A DNA stretch of 64,000 bases from Achromobacter sp. RTa (GCF_000757485.1 NZ_JPYO01000046.1:221257-285256); one strand, 5' to 3'. Shown: positions 1 through 8,812, counted from the first letter of the stretch. Notes: generated by a model not told the origin, from the letters alone. Translations and numbers: made by a program.

Positions 1-228
1 GGTGGTCCATTCGATCAGGGACTGGTTCAGCAGGCTGGCGGCCGACGAATATTGCACCGCGCCGTCGTGGCCGTAGAACACGTGCGACACGTGGTCGGCG
101 GCCACGGTTTCGCGCAGCGCGAGGAGCAGCGCCGCGTGGAACATCGGGCCGCCCAGGTCCATGACGGCGGATTCGGCCCAGCGGTCCCGCTCTTCGGCCG
201 CGGGCAATGGATGGTTTGTCTCTTCCAT
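1..228 (-). CDS. LuxR-family-like transcriptional regulator, N-terminal part (cut by window edge)
   Basis: The reading frame starts with ATG at 228 on the minus strand and runs off the window after 76 codons. A GGGGAA-type ribosome site lies just upstream of the start. The visible residues, including a hydrophobic helix (MFHAALLLALRE) and a following FYGHDGAVQYS segment, resemble the N-terminal sensory region of Burkholderiales LuxR-type regulators. The helix-turn-helix would lie outside the window, so the family call is inference. It is divergent from the aromatic catabolic operon that starts at 387, and the shared intergenic region holds a perfect 20-bp dyad (291-310). It is the most likely regulator of that operon. 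Confidence 0.5.
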   Translation of the reverse strand, partial: MEETNHPLPAAEERDRWAESAVMDLGGPMFHAALLLALRETVAADHVSHVFYGHDGAVQYSSAASLLNQSLIEWTT

Positions 229-290
229 GGTCTTGTATTCCCCGCTAACGCGTGTTTTCCCGATTCTAAAGTCATCCTCCGCCGCTGCGG

Positions 291-310
291 TGTCCTCTCT
301 CGTGAGGACA
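291..310. promoter_or_regulatory. 20-bp dyad, candidate LuxR-type operator
   Basis: Arms TGTCCTC (291-297) and GAGGACA (304-310) are perfect inverted repeats with a 6-base spacer. The dyad sits between the divergent LuxR-like gene and the catabolic operon. The 20-bp size is typical of operators bound by LuxR-type dimers. Binding is inferred. Confidence 0.55.
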
Positions 311-386
311 TGACGGCGCCGCGGAGCGCTTCTAGAGTGGTGCCTGCAACGAACCCCTGTGGACCCATGGAGCATTAGGGAAAACG

Positions 387-2090
387 ATGAAAGAGCTTCC
401 CATCTACCCGTACGTCAGGCCCGAGGAAATGGATCGCGAACGGCGCGATCCGCATCCGGTGGCCGTCGTGGGAGCCGGCCTGACCGGCCTGACGCTGGCC
501 CTGGATCTGGTGCGGCGCGGAATACCGGTGCTCGTGCTGGACGACGACAACACCGTCGGCGTGCGCGGGCTGGCCTCGCGCGGCATGGTCTGGGCCCAGC
601 GCACGCTGGACATCTTCGACCGGCTGGGCATGGCCGGCGACGTGGTCGGGAAAGGCGTGCGCTGGAACGTGGGCCGCGTGCTGTGCCGCGACATGGCGGT
701 GGCCTCATTCACGCTGCAGGACCAGCCCGACATGCGGCACAACGGCTTCGTCAATCTGCAGCAATACTATCTGGAGTCGTTCCTGGTCGACGCGCTGATG
801 CGCGAGCCTCTGGCCGATCTGCGCTGGCTGAACCGGGTTGCGGGCATCGAGCCCGCCGCGGACGGCCCGGCCACGCTGCGGGTAGAAACGCCGGATGGCG
901 CCTACCGCTGCCGGGCGCAGTGGGTGGTTGCGTGCGATGGCGCGAACAGCGCCGTGCGCGGCATGCTGGGCCTCAGGCCGCGGGTGTACGACAGGACCGA
1001 GGACCGCTGGATCATCATCGACATCGTGCTGCGCGATACGGCCTGGCCCGAAGAGCGCTGGACCTGGCTGGACGCGCGCAGCAATCATGGCCGCGCGGTC
1101 TGGCGGCACAAGATGGCCGACGACACCTGGCGCCTGGATTTCCAGCTGCGTCCGGACGAGGACCCCGTCGAGGCGGCGACGGAATCGGCCATGCGCCAGC
1201 GGGTCTGGGATCTGCTGGGCGAGCCGGTGGCGTTCGACATCGCCTGGCATGGCGTGTGGGCCTACCGCCACGAGTGCCTGGACAGCCTGCGCCACGGCCG
1301 CGTGCTGTTCGCCGGAGACTCGGCGCACCTGGTCGCGCCCTTCGGCGCCCGCGGCGGCAACGGCGGCATCCAGGACGCCGACAACCTGGGCTGGAAGCTG
1401 GCGCTGCTGTTGCAGGGGCGCGCCGGCGAGTCGCTGCTGGACACCTACAGCGCCGAGCGCAAGCACGCCGCGATGGAGAACATCCGCCAGGCGCGCCGCT
1501 CCTCGCGCTTCGTCTATCCCGGAGCCGCCCGTTCGGCGGCGCTGTGGCGCGACGCCATCATCGCGCTGGCGCCGCGGCATGACGTCGCGGCCCGCATGAT
1601 CAACACGGGCCGCTTGTGCATGCCGGCGGTCTATCCCCCCTCGCCGCTCGCGCGCGGCGCCCATGCCCACGTCGGCCGGGCGCTGCCCAACGTCGTGCTG
1701 CGCCAGGCCGACGGACTGACGCTGCACGGGCTGCTCGGCCCGTGGTTCACCGTCCTGGTGTTCGGCGATGCGCTGCCTCCCGGAGCACCCGTTGCACGGC
1801 GCGATTCCCTGGTGGAATGGGTGGCAGTCGGCCCGCTGTGCGATCAGCGCGGACGGGCGGCCCTGGCCCATCAGCTCGGCCTGGAGATGGACGGCGCGGC
1901 CTGGCTGCTGCGCCCCGACCAGCACGTCATGGCCGCCGGCGACGCGTGCGATTCCGAGGCGCCGCAAGAGTGGGTGGCCCAGGCGCTTTGCGGATCCCGC
2001 GCCGCCTGTACCGAATCCTTCCCGGAGGCCCGCGGCCTCTTGCCCGCAATCGGAGGCGCCAGCCATGCCGCTATCCCAGCAACAACTTGA
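387..2090 (+). CDS. FAD-dependent aromatic monooxygenase (PheA/TfdB/MhpA type)
   Basis: A 567-residue class A flavoprotein monooxygenase, expected to hydroxylate a phenolic or aromatic acid using NAD(P)H and O2 in the cytoplasm. The FAD-binding GxGxxG motif is seen as GAGLTG near residues 29-34, the DG motif as ACDGANSAVR near residue 180, and the GD motif as VLFAGDSAHLVAPFGARGG near residue 305. A thioredoxin-like C-terminal extension is usual for this length. The start has an AGGGA site six bases upstream. It is the first gene of a tightly packed operon, and its end overlaps the DUF2783 gene by 26 bases. The substrate cannot be read from sequence. The hydroquinone- or gentisate-like downstream enzymes suggest that it makes a dihydroxylated ring-cleavage substrate. 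Confidence 0.85.
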   Translation: MKELPIYPYVRPEEMDRERRDPHPVAVVGAGLTGLTLALDLVRRGIPVLVLDDDNTVGVRGLASRGMVWAQRTLDIFDRLGMAGDVVGKGVRWNVGRVLCRDMAVASFTLQDQPDMRHNGFVNLQQYYLESFLVDALMREPLADLRWLNRVAGIEPAADGPATLRVETPDGAYRCRAQWVVACDGANSAVRGMLGLRPRVYDRTEDRWIIIDIVLRDTAWPEERWTWLDARSNHGRAVWRHKMADDTWRLDFQLRPDEDPVEAATESAMRQRVWDLLGEPVAFDIAWHGVWAYRHECLDSLRHGRVLFAGDSAHLVAPFGARGGNGGIQDADNLGWKLALLLQGRAGESLLDTYSAERKHAAMENIRQARRSSRFVYPGAARSAALWRDAIIALAPRHDVAARMINTGRLCMPAVYPPSPLARGAHAHVGRALPNVVLRQADGLTLHGLLGPWFTVLVFGDALPPGAPVARRDSLVEWVAVGPLCDQRGRAALAHQLGLEMDGAAWLLRPDQHVMAAGDACDSEAPQEWVAQALCGSRAACTESFPEARGLLPAIGGASHAAIPATT

Positions 2091-2271
2091 CGATTTGCTC
2101 GAACGCCTCATCGCGCTCACGGACGTGCCCGATCCGGCAGCCCAGCGCGACAGCCTGGCCCGCTTGTCCCTGCTCCTCATCGAGGCCGTGGACGACGCGG
2201 CCAGGGTGCAGGAGGCGGTGGACGAAATCCTGGCGGTCCAGCCCTGCGCGCCCGCCCTCAACATTCCATGA
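2065..2271 (+). CDS. DUF2783 small protein
   Basis: A 68-residue protein that starts inside the end of the monooxygenase gene, with a GGAG site (2052-2055) upstream of ATG 2065. The sequence is rich in Leu and acidic residues (LSQQQLDDLLERLI, then LSLLLIEAVDD), as in DUF2783 proteins that regularly accompany FAD monooxygenases. The 26-base overlap suggests translational coupling and a possible role as a helper subunit of the monooxygenase. The role is inference and the biochemical function of the family is not known to me. It runs straight into the VOC gene, whose alternative ATG overlaps its stop codon. Confidence 0.7.
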   Translation: MPLSQQQLDDLLERLIALTDVPDPAAQRDSLARLSLLLIEAVDDAARVQEAVDEILAVQPCAPALNIP

Positions 2272-2288
2272 ACCACGGAGACGGCGCC

Positions 2289-2897
2289 ATGACGCTGAAT
2301 CAATCCCTCGCATCCACGACGGCGCCCTGCCCGCCCATCCATGGCCTGCACCATTTCGCCTGGCGCTGCCGCGACGCCGAAGAGACGCGGCGCTTCTACG
2401 AAGACATCCTGGGCCTGCCGCTGGTTCATGTTGTCAAGGAGGAGCGCGTGCCTTCCACGGGAGAGCATTGCCCTTTCGTGCACCTTTTCTTCGAGTTCGC
2501 GGACCATTCGCACATCGCCTTCTTCGACCTGGGCGACAACGGCCAGAGCCAGCCCGATCCCGCCACGCCGCGCTGGGTCAACCACTTCGCCATGGAGATC
2601 CACGGCGAGGCCGAACTGGAGCGGATGCGCCGGCGGCTGCTGGACCACGGCATCGAGGTGGTGGGGCCGACCGACCACCATTTCATCCGGTCTATCTATT
2701 TTTTCGATCCCAACGGTATCCGCCTGGAACTGACCGTGCGCCTGCCCATGGACGACTACGTGGCCCGCAAGCGTTGCACTGCCCATGAGGAGCTGGCCGC
2801 CTGGACCCGCGACAAGGCCGCGGGCCTGATGCCCGGCGCCACCGGCACCTCCAGCCAGGAACGCCGCGCGGAGCATCGCCAGCATCACGCGGATTGA
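2289..2897 (+). CDS. VOC superfamily protein, candidate extradiol/hydroquinone-type dioxygenase
   Basis: A 202-residue vicinal-oxygen-chelate protein. Candidate metal ligands are visible: a His in GLHHFAWRC near the N-terminus, a His in NHFAMEIHG, and a Glu in IRLELTV. The fold pattern is two paired beta-alpha-beta modules with FYEDILGLPLVHV in the first. I place the start at ATG 2289 because a CGGAG site precedes it by eight bases. The ATG at 2268, which overlaps the DUF2783 stop, is possible. The operon has isomerase and hydrolase genes but no cupin-type gentisate or homogentisate dioxygenase, so this protein is the best local candidate for ring cleavage, as VOC enzymes such as LinE do for hydroquinones. 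It could instead be a glyoxalase-like accessory protein. Confidence 0.75.
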   Translation: MTLNQSLASTTAPCPPIHGLHHFAWRCRDAEETRRFYEDILGLPLVHVVKEERVPSTGEHCPFVHLFFEFADHSHIAFFDLGDNGQSQPDPATPRWVNHFAMEIHGEAELERMRRRLLDHGIEVVGPTDHHFIRSIYFFDPNGIRLELTVRLPMDDYVARKRCTAHEELAAWTRDKAAGLMPGATGTSSQERRAEHRQHHAD

Positions 2898-2932
2898 GCT
2901 CCGCCCCTCCTCCCATCCAGAAAAGGAACACC

Positions 2933-3892
2933 ATGAGCAAACCCTTCGCCTCCCAGGCAGACCTGGCTGAAAAGAAGACCTCCTTCGAACGCCTGTCCGA
3001 GAACGCCTACGCCTATGTGGCCGACGGCGATCCCAACTCGGGCGTGATCATCGGCGACGACAGCGTGATGGTCATCGATGCGACAGCCACGCCGGTCATG
3101 GCCCAGGGGCTGATACGCGCCATACGCGGCGTGACCGACAAACCCATCCGCCACGTGGCCCTCACGCACTACCATGCCGTGCGGGTGCTCGGCGCTTCGG
3201 CCTTCGCCGCCGAGGGCGCGGTGAACGTTTTCGCCAGCCGGGGCACCCATGAACTCATCATGGAGCGCGGCCAGGCCGACATGGATTCGGAGATCGGCCG
3301 CTTCCCGCGGCTGTTCCAGTCCGTCGAGAGCATTCCCGGGCTGACCCGGCCCACCGTCGTGTTCGAGCGCGAGCTGACATTGTTCATGGGCAGCCTGGAA
3401 GTGCGCATGCTGTACCTGGGCGCGGGCCATACCCGGGGCGATTCCATCGTCTGGATTCCCTCTCAGGGCATCTGTTTCGCCGGCGACCTGGTGGAGTTCA
3501 ACGCGGGCGTCTATACGGGCGACGCCTATCTGGCCGACTGGCCCGCCACGCTCGACGCGCTGGAGTCGCTGCAGCCGCGGCAGATGGTGCCCGGCCGCGG
3601 CCCGGCGCTAACCACGCCGGAGGCCTGCCGCGAGGCCATCGCCTACACGCGGCGCTGGGTACAGACCCTGTATGGCTGCGCCCAACGGGGCGTGGAGGAA
3701 GGCAAGGGCCTGAAGCAGGTCTACGAAGACACCCGCCGAGTGATGGACCCCGAGTTCGGGCACGTCGTCATCTACGAGCACGCCATTCCCTTCGACATCT
3801 CGCGGGCTTTCGACGAGGCCAGCGGAATCGCCGAGCCGCGCGTCTGGACCGCCCAGCGCGACCGTGAAATGTGGGCCGAGCTCACAGCCTGA
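2933..3892 (+). CDS. MBL-fold hydrolase-like protein with altered zinc-binding motif
   Basis: A 319-residue metallo-beta-lactamase fold protein with an AAGGA ribosome site. The fold landmarks are present (MVIDATATP, ALTHYH, GAGHTRGDSI, CFAGDLVEF), but the canonical HxHxDH motif reads HYHAVR and the usual C-terminal His position reads VPGRGPAL. Some zinc ligands therefore appear to be missing, which suggests one metal, another metal, or no classic hydrolase activity. It lies between the VOC and FAH-family genes and probably acts on a ring-cleavage intermediate or protects one. The specific reaction is not known. The motif change looks characteristic of this catabolic subfamily rather than damage to a single gene, although that rests on memory of similar proteins. 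Confidence 0.75.
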   Translation: MSKPFASQADLAEKKTSFERLSENAYAYVADGDPNSGVIIGDDSVMVIDATATPVMAQGLIRAIRGVTDKPIRHVALTHYHAVRVLGASAFAAEGAVNVFASRGTHELIMERGQADMDSEIGRFPRLFQSVESIPGLTRPTVVFERELTLFMGSLEVRMLYLGAGHTRGDSIVWIPSQGICFAGDLVEFNAGVYTGDAYLADWPATLDALESLQPRQMVPGRGPALTTPEACREAIAYTRRWVQTLYGCAQRGVEEGKGLKQVYEDTRRVMDPEFGHVVIYEHAIPFDISRAFDEASGIAEPRVWTAQRDREMWAELTA

Positions 3893-3951
3893 TTCCAGAG
3901 GCCCGCGGCGATTCTCGCCCGGGGCCGCATCCCGATACGGAGTACCTGAAC

Positions 3952-4986
3952 ATGAAACTCGCCACCCTTGCCAATGGCTCCCGCGACGGTGAACTGCTGG
4001 TTGTGAATCGCGGCCTGACCCGCATGCGCGCCGTGCCGCAAATCGCTGCGACGCTGCAGCAGGCCCTGGACGACTGGGCCCGCGCCGCCCCGCTGCTGCA
4101 GGCCGAGTACGAGGCGCTGGATGCCGGAGACGGCCCCGGCCAGCCCTTCGATCCGGCCCGCTGCGCCGCCCCCCTGCCCCGGGCGTATCAGTGGGTGGAC
4201 GCCTCGGCCTACCTGAACCACGTGGACCTGACGCGGCGCGCGCGCGGCGGCGAGATGCCGCCTTCCTTCCTCACGGACCCGCTCATGTACCAGGGCGCTT
4301 CGGACGACTTCATGGGGCCGTGCGAGGACATCACCGCCGCCAGCGAGGAGCTGGGGGTGGACCTGGAGGCCGAAATCGTGGTGGTGACGGACGACGTGCC
4401 GCTGGGCGTCGGCGCGGACGCGGCATTGGGCCACGTGGCGCTGCTGGGCCTGGTCAATGACGTGACCCTGCGCAATGTGGTCTTGCCGGAGCTGGCCAAG
4501 GGCTTCGGCTTCCTGCAGGGCAAGCCCGCGTCGGCGCTGTCGCCCGTGCTGGTCACGCCCGACGAGCTTGCGCCGTATTGGCGCGGCGGCAAGCTGCATC
4601 GTTCCATGCAGGTCTGGCTCAACGGCAGGCTTATCGGCCAGCCGCAGGCCGGCGAGGAAATGCAGTTCCATTTCGGCGAGCTGATCGCGCATGCCGCCCG
4701 CACGCGCCGCCTGGGCGCGGGAACGCTGGTGGGTAGCGGCACCATCTCCAACGCCAGCGACGCCGCCGGGGTGTGCTGCCTGGTGGAGGCGCGGGTGCGC
4801 GAGAAGCTGCGCGACGGCGAAATGCGCACGCCTTTCCTCAAGCATGGCGACCGCGTGCGGATAGGAATGCGCGACGACGCGGGCCGCAGCCTGTTCGGCG
4901 ATATCGACCAGGAGGTGCGGATCCCAGGCGCCCGGCCCCTGCCGCTCCCGGCCTCGGCGTCCATGCCCGAAACCGCGGCCGCCTGA
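3952..4986 (+). CDS. Fumarylacetoacetate hydrolase family protein
   Basis: A 344-residue FAH-family enzyme expected to cleave a C-C bond in fumarylacetoacetate or fumarylpyruvate, giving fumarate plus acetoacetate or pyruvate. The start ATG 3952 has a GGAG site about nine bases upstream, and the longer reading frame begins with a less likely codon. Family landmarks include DPLMYQGASDDFMGP, DLEAEIVVV with acidic metal ligands, and GTLVGSGTISN near the C-terminus. It is followed after 13 bases by a zeta-class GST isomerase, the normal pathway partner. The order isomerase then hydrolase then fumarase explains the operon: maleyl intermediate to fumaryl intermediate to fumarate to malate. Confidence 0.85.
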   Translation: MKLATLANGSRDGELLVVNRGLTRMRAVPQIAATLQQALDDWARAAPLLQAEYEALDAGDGPGQPFDPARCAAPLPRAYQWVDASAYLNHVDLTRRARGGEMPPSFLTDPLMYQGASDDFMGPCEDITAASEELGVDLEAEIVVVTDDVPLGVGADAALGHVALLGLVNDVTLRNVVLPELAKGFGFLQGKPASALSPVLVTPDELAPYWRGGKLHRSMQVWLNGRLIGQPQAGEEMQFHFGELIAHAARTRRLGAGTLVGSGTISNASDAAGVCCLVEARVREKLRDGEMRTPFLKHGDRVRIGMRDDAGRSLFGDIDQEVRIPGARPLPLPASASMPETAAA

Positions 4987-4999
4987 CCCGGAGAGCGAC

Positions 5000-5668
5000 A
5001 TGGCCGATATCCCTACCCTTACGCTGCACAGTTACTGGCGCAGTTCCGCGGCCTACCGGGTGCGGATCGCCCTGGCCCTGAAGCGCCTGCCGTACCGGCA
5101 AGTGGCCTGGCACATGGTCAAGGGCGAGCACCAGCAGCCCGCCTACCGGGCCATCGCGCCCTTCGGCCTCGTGCCCATGCTGGAAACCGATGGGCTGCGG
5201 CTGCAGCAATCGATGGCCATCATCGAGTACCTGGAAGAGCGCCATCCCGGAACGCCCCTGCTGCCGGCCGATCCCGCGGGCCGCGCGCAGGCCCGGGCCC
5301 TGGCGCAGCTGATCGCCTGCGAAGTGCATCCGCTCAATAACCTGCGCGCGCTCAAGCGGCTGCGCGCGCAGTTCGGCGCGGACGATGCGCAGGTGCAGGA
5401 TTGGTACCGACACTGGTGCACGGAAGGTTTCCGCGCGTTCGAAGCGGCGCTGCCGCCAGCGCCGGCCAGCGGCTACGCGCTGGGCGCCGCGCCCACGCTG
5501 GTCGAATGCTATCTGATGCCCCAGGTCTACAACGCCCTGCGCTACGGCGTGGACCTGGCGTCCTTCGAACGGGTCCGGGCCATCGCCGACGCTTGCGCGA
5601 GGCTGCCCGCCTTCGACGAGGCCCGACCGGAAAACCAGCCCGACGCGCCGCAGAGCGCGGCGGCCTAG
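5000..5668 (+). CDS. maiA: Maleylacetoacetate / maleylpyruvate isomerase (zeta-class GST)
   Basis: A 222-residue glutathione-dependent isomerase. The N-terminal thioredoxin-like domain carries the zeta-class active-site region SYWRSSAAYRVRIAL and the glutathione-binding NP/AP loop region FGLVPMLETDG followed by QQSMAIIEYLEE. The C-terminal helical domain follows. It converts the cis (maleyl) ring-cleavage product to the trans (fumaryl) form used by the preceding FAH-family hydrolase. A GGAGAG ribosome site precedes ATG 5000. Sequence alone does not separate maleylacetoacetate from maleylpyruvate as substrate. Confidence 0.85.
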   Translation: MADIPTLTLHSYWRSSAAYRVRIALALKRLPYRQVAWHMVKGEHQQPAYRAIAPFGLVPMLETDGLRLQQSMAIIEYLEERHPGTPLLPADPAGRAQARALAQLIACEVHPLNNLRALKRLRAQFGADDAQVQDWYRHWCTEGFRAFEAALPPAPASGYALGAAPTLVECYLMPQVYNALRYGVDLASFERVRAIADACARLPAFDEARPENQPDAPQSAAA

Positions 5669-5732
5669 CGCGGGCTCGCCCCCGCGGAAAACAGAAAAAG
5701 CGGAACCCGCCGCCCCCCCCACGGAGACAGAC

Positions 5733-7088
5733 ATGCAGACAGAAATCCCCGCAGACGGCGCCGCCGTCGCGCCCGCCGGCGCATCCCGCTCGCCGGGGCC
5801 CTTGGTCAGCGCCGACGACCGCAAGGTGCTGGCGGCCACGCTGGTCGGCTCGGCCATCGAGTGGTACGACTATTTCATCTACGTCCAGGCGGCCGGCCTG
5901 GTGCTGGGCTCGCTGTTCTTCGCCCCTTTTGCCCAGGAGAATCCGGAGCTGTCGCTGATCCTGTCGTTTGCCACCGTGGGCGTGGCCTTTCTGTTCCGGC
6001 CGCTGGGCGCCATAGTCTGCGGCCACCTGGGCGACCGGTACGGGCGCAAGCGGGTGCTGGCCGCCACGCTGATTCTGATGGGCGTGTCGACGGCCCTGAT
6101 CGGCGTGCTGCCGACCTATGCGCAGATCGGACTGTGGGCGCCCGTGATCCTGGTGACGCTGCGCGTGCTGCAGGGGTTCTCCGCCGGAGGCGAATGGGGC
6201 GGCGCGGCGCTCATGGCGGTCGAGCACGCACCCGTCGACCGGCGCTCGCTGTTCGGCGCCTTCCCCCAGATCGGCGTGCCGCTGGGCATGATCGTCGCGA
6301 CGGGCGCGCTGTGGTGCATCACGGCCCTGGTCGGCGCGGAGGCCTTCATGGCATGGGGGTGGCGCATTTCCTTCCTGCTGTCCATCGCGCTCATCGTCGT
6401 GGGCGTTTTCATCCGCCGCGCGGTGGAAGAGTCGCCGGTCTTCCTGGAGATGCAGTCGCGGCGCAGCCATTCCTCGGCGCCGCTGGGCGCGCTGCTGCGC
6501 AAGCATCCGCGGCAGATCGTGCTGACGACGCTGATCTTCGTGGGCAACAGCACGGCAGGTTACCTGCTGGTCGGATTCTTCATCAGCTATGGCAGCCGCG
6601 CGCTGCACATGCCGGCCCAGCAGGTGTTGATGATCTGCACCGTGGCGGCGGCCTGCTGGCTGGGCACCACGCTGCTGGGGGGCTGGCTGGGAGACCGCAT
6701 CGGCCGCGTGCGCACTTTCCAGCTGGGCTATGTGCTGCTGGCGCTGTGGGCCATTCCGATGTGGGGCTTCATTGAATCGGGCGACGTCGCCAAGTTCGCG
6801 TTCGCGCTGGTCGTGCTGTCGGTGCCGCTGGGCCTGACCTATGGCCCCCAGGCGGCGCTCTACGCCGAGATGTTCCCGGCCGACGTGCGCTATTCGGGCG
6901 TATCCGCCGGCTATGCGCTGGGTTCGATCCTGGGGGGCGCCTTCGCGGCCATGATCGCGCAGTCCATTATCTCGGCCACGGGCCAATCCTGGCTGGTAGG
7001 CGTCTATGTCATCGTCATGGCCGCAGTGTCCTTCGTGGCGGTAACGCTGGTCAGGGATCGGCCCGGCACGACCCTGCACGCGGAATGA
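5733..7088 (+). CDS. MFS transporter, metabolite:H+ symporter (MHS) family
   Basis: A 451-residue inner-membrane protein with about 12 hydrophobic helices. The start of the first helix (GSAIEWYDYFIY) and the cytoplasmic loop (GHLGDRYGRKRVL) are MHS-family hallmarks shared with shikimate, alpha-ketoglutarate and aromatic-acid symporters. A GGAGA site precedes ATG 5733. Its place inside the catabolic operon makes uptake of the aromatic acid substrate the likely role. The first 25 residues are a hydrophilic tail before helix 1. Confidence 0.85.
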   Translation: MQTEIPADGAAVAPAGASRSPGPLVSADDRKVLAATLVGSAIEWYDYFIYVQAAGLVLGSLFFAPFAQENPELSLILSFATVGVAFLFRPLGAIVCGHLGDRYGRKRVLAATLILMGVSTALIGVLPTYAQIGLWAPVILVTLRVLQGFSAGGEWGGAALMAVEHAPVDRRSLFGAFPQIGVPLGMIVATGALWCITALVGAEAFMAWGWRISFLLSIALIVVGVFIRRAVEESPVFLEMQSRRSHSSAPLGALLRKHPRQIVLTTLIFVGNSTAGYLLVGFFISYGSRALHMPAQQVLMICTVAAACWLGTTLLGGWLGDRIGRVRTFQLGYVLLALWAIPMWGFIESGDVAKFAFALVVLSVPLGLTYGPQAALYAEMFPADVRYSGVSAGYALGSILGGAFAAMIAQSIISATGQSWLVGVYVIVMAAVSFVAVTLVRDRPGTTLHAE

Positions 7089-7125
7089 CGCCCGCTCTTT
7101 CCTTTACTCTTTGCCCGCGCACGCC

Positions 7126-8661
7126 ATGAGCACCCGCATCCGCCAGAACGACCTGATCGAGTCCGTCGCCAGCGCGCTCCAGTACATCAGCTGCTACCAC
7201 CCTGCCGATTACCTCTCGCACCTGGCCCGCGCCTACGAGCGGGAGGCCAGCGGGCCCGCGCGCGACGCCATGGCGCAGATCCTGCTCAGTTCGCGCATGG
7301 CCGCCACCGGCCGGCGGCCCATCTGCCAGGACACGGGCATCGTGAACGTGTTCCTGGAGGTCGGGATGGAGGTGCGCTGGACGGGCTTTACCGGCAGCCT
7401 GGAGGATGCAGTCAATGCCGGCGTCCGCCGCGCCTACCTGGATCCGGACAATCCGCTGCGGGCTTCCGTAGTGTCGGATCCGCTGTTCGGCCGCCGCAAT
7501 ACCGGCGACAACACTCCGGCCGTGATCAGCACGCGGATCGTGCCGGGCACCAGCGTGAAGGTCACGGTGGCGGCCAAGGGCGGTGGCTCCGAGAACAAGG
7601 CGAGGCTCGCCATTCTGAATCCGGCGGACAGCGTGGTGGATTGGGTGCTGAAGCAGGTTCCTGCAATGGGGGCCGGCTGGTGCCCGCCCGGCATGCTGGG
7701 CATAGGCGTGGGAGGCACGGCCGAGAAAGCGGTGCTGCTGGCCAAGGAAAGCCTGATGCAGCCCCTGGACATGCACGAACTGCAAGCCCGGGCGCGGCGC
7801 GGCGAAACCCTGGAGCCCGAGGATGCGCTGCGGCTCGAACTGCATGACCGCGTCAACGCATTGGGCATCGGCGCGCAGGGGCTGGGCGGCCTCACCACTG
7901 TGCTGGACGTGAAGATCAAAACCTATCCCACTCACGCCGCCGCCAAGCCGGTCGCGCTCATCCCCAATTGCGCAGCCACCCGCCATGCGAGCTTCGTGCT
8001 CGACGGCTCCGGCCCGGCGCATCTGGACCCACCATCTCTCGACCTGTGGCCGGACATGGGCCCGATGAGTGGAATGGACGCCGGGCGGCGAGTCGATCTG
8101 GACAGCCTCACTTCCGAGGAGGTCGCCTCCTGGCGCGCGGGTGAGAGGCTCTTGCTGAACGGGCGCATGCTGACCGGGCGCGACGCCGCCCATCAGCGCA
8201 TCCGGGAAATGCTGGCGCGGGGCGAACCGCTGCCGGTCGCGTTCCAGGGCCGCGCGCTCTATTACGTGGGGCCGGTGGATGCTGTGCGGGACGAAGCCGT
8301 GGGCCCCGCCGGCCCCACGACCGCGACCCGGATGGACGGCTATACGGACATGATGCTGGAGCGCGCCGGTCTGTTGGTCATGATAGGCAAGGCCGAACGC
8401 GGCCCGCAGGCCGTGGCTGCGATCCAGCGCCGCCGGGCGGCCTATCTGATCGCGGTGGGCGGCGCGGCCTATCTCGTGTCCCGCGCGATCCGCCGCGCCC
8501 GCGTCCTTGCCTTCGAGGACCTGGGCATGGAGGCGATCCACGAGTTCGAGGTGGCCGACATGCCCGTGACGGTGGCCGTGGACGCCGGCGGCGGCAATCT
8601 CCATGTCTCCGGTCCCGCGCAATGGCGGCGGCAGATCCCCGTGGAGCCGGTCCGCGCCTGA
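7126..8661 (+). CDS. Class I (iron-sulfur) fumarate hydratase
   Basis: A 511-residue class I fumarase with the alpha and beta regions on one chain. The three cluster cysteines are visible in RPICQDTG, GAGWCPPGMLG and LIPNCAATRH, which matches the 4Fe-4S ligands of FumA-type enzymes. The C-terminal part (GPTTATRMDGYTDMMLE) is the beta region. It hydrates fumarate to malate, so it consumes the end product of the preceding hydrolase. ATG 7126 is chosen over an upstream TTG, but no strong ribosome site is visible. It is 37 bases after the transporter gene and is probably the last gene of the operon. An oxygen-sensitive fumarase in an oxygenase operon is slightly unexpected. Confidence 0.88.
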   Translation: MSTRIRQNDLIESVASALQYISCYHPADYLSHLARAYEREASGPARDAMAQILLSSRMAATGRRPICQDTGIVNVFLEVGMEVRWTGFTGSLEDAVNAGVRRAYLDPDNPLRASVVSDPLFGRRNTGDNTPAVISTRIVPGTSVKVTVAAKGGGSENKARLAILNPADSVVDWVLKQVPAMGAGWCPPGMLGIGVGGTAEKAVLLAKESLMQPLDMHELQARARRGETLEPEDALRLELHDRVNALGIGAQGLGGLTTVLDVKIKTYPTHAAAKPVALIPNCAATRHASFVLDGSGPAHLDPPSLDLWPDMGPMSGMDAGRRVDLDSLTSEEVASWRAGERLLLNGRMLTGRDAAHQRIREMLARGEPLPVAFQGRALYYVGPVDAVRDEAVGPAGPTTATRMDGYTDMMLERAGLLVMIGKAERGPQAVAAIQRRRAAYLIAVGGAAYLVSRAIRRARVLAFEDLGMEAIHEFEVADMPVTVAVDAGGGNLHVSGPAQWRRQIPVEPVRA

Positions 8662-8812
8662 AGGCGCCGCGGACCGCTTCGATCGATCGTTGCGTTCGGC
8701 TCGAGCCCGGCATGACCATCGCCGTGGACCACTGTGGAGACTCGGATGGCTGGGCATCCAGGCGGCCTGGGGAGATAATGCCAGTTCCACCTTATGCCGA
8801 AAGAGGATGCCG

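Noticed and set aside
705..2888. 727-codon minus-strand frame over the monooxygenase and VOC genes
   Set aside because: It is antisense to genes with clear family motifs and has no recognisable domain.
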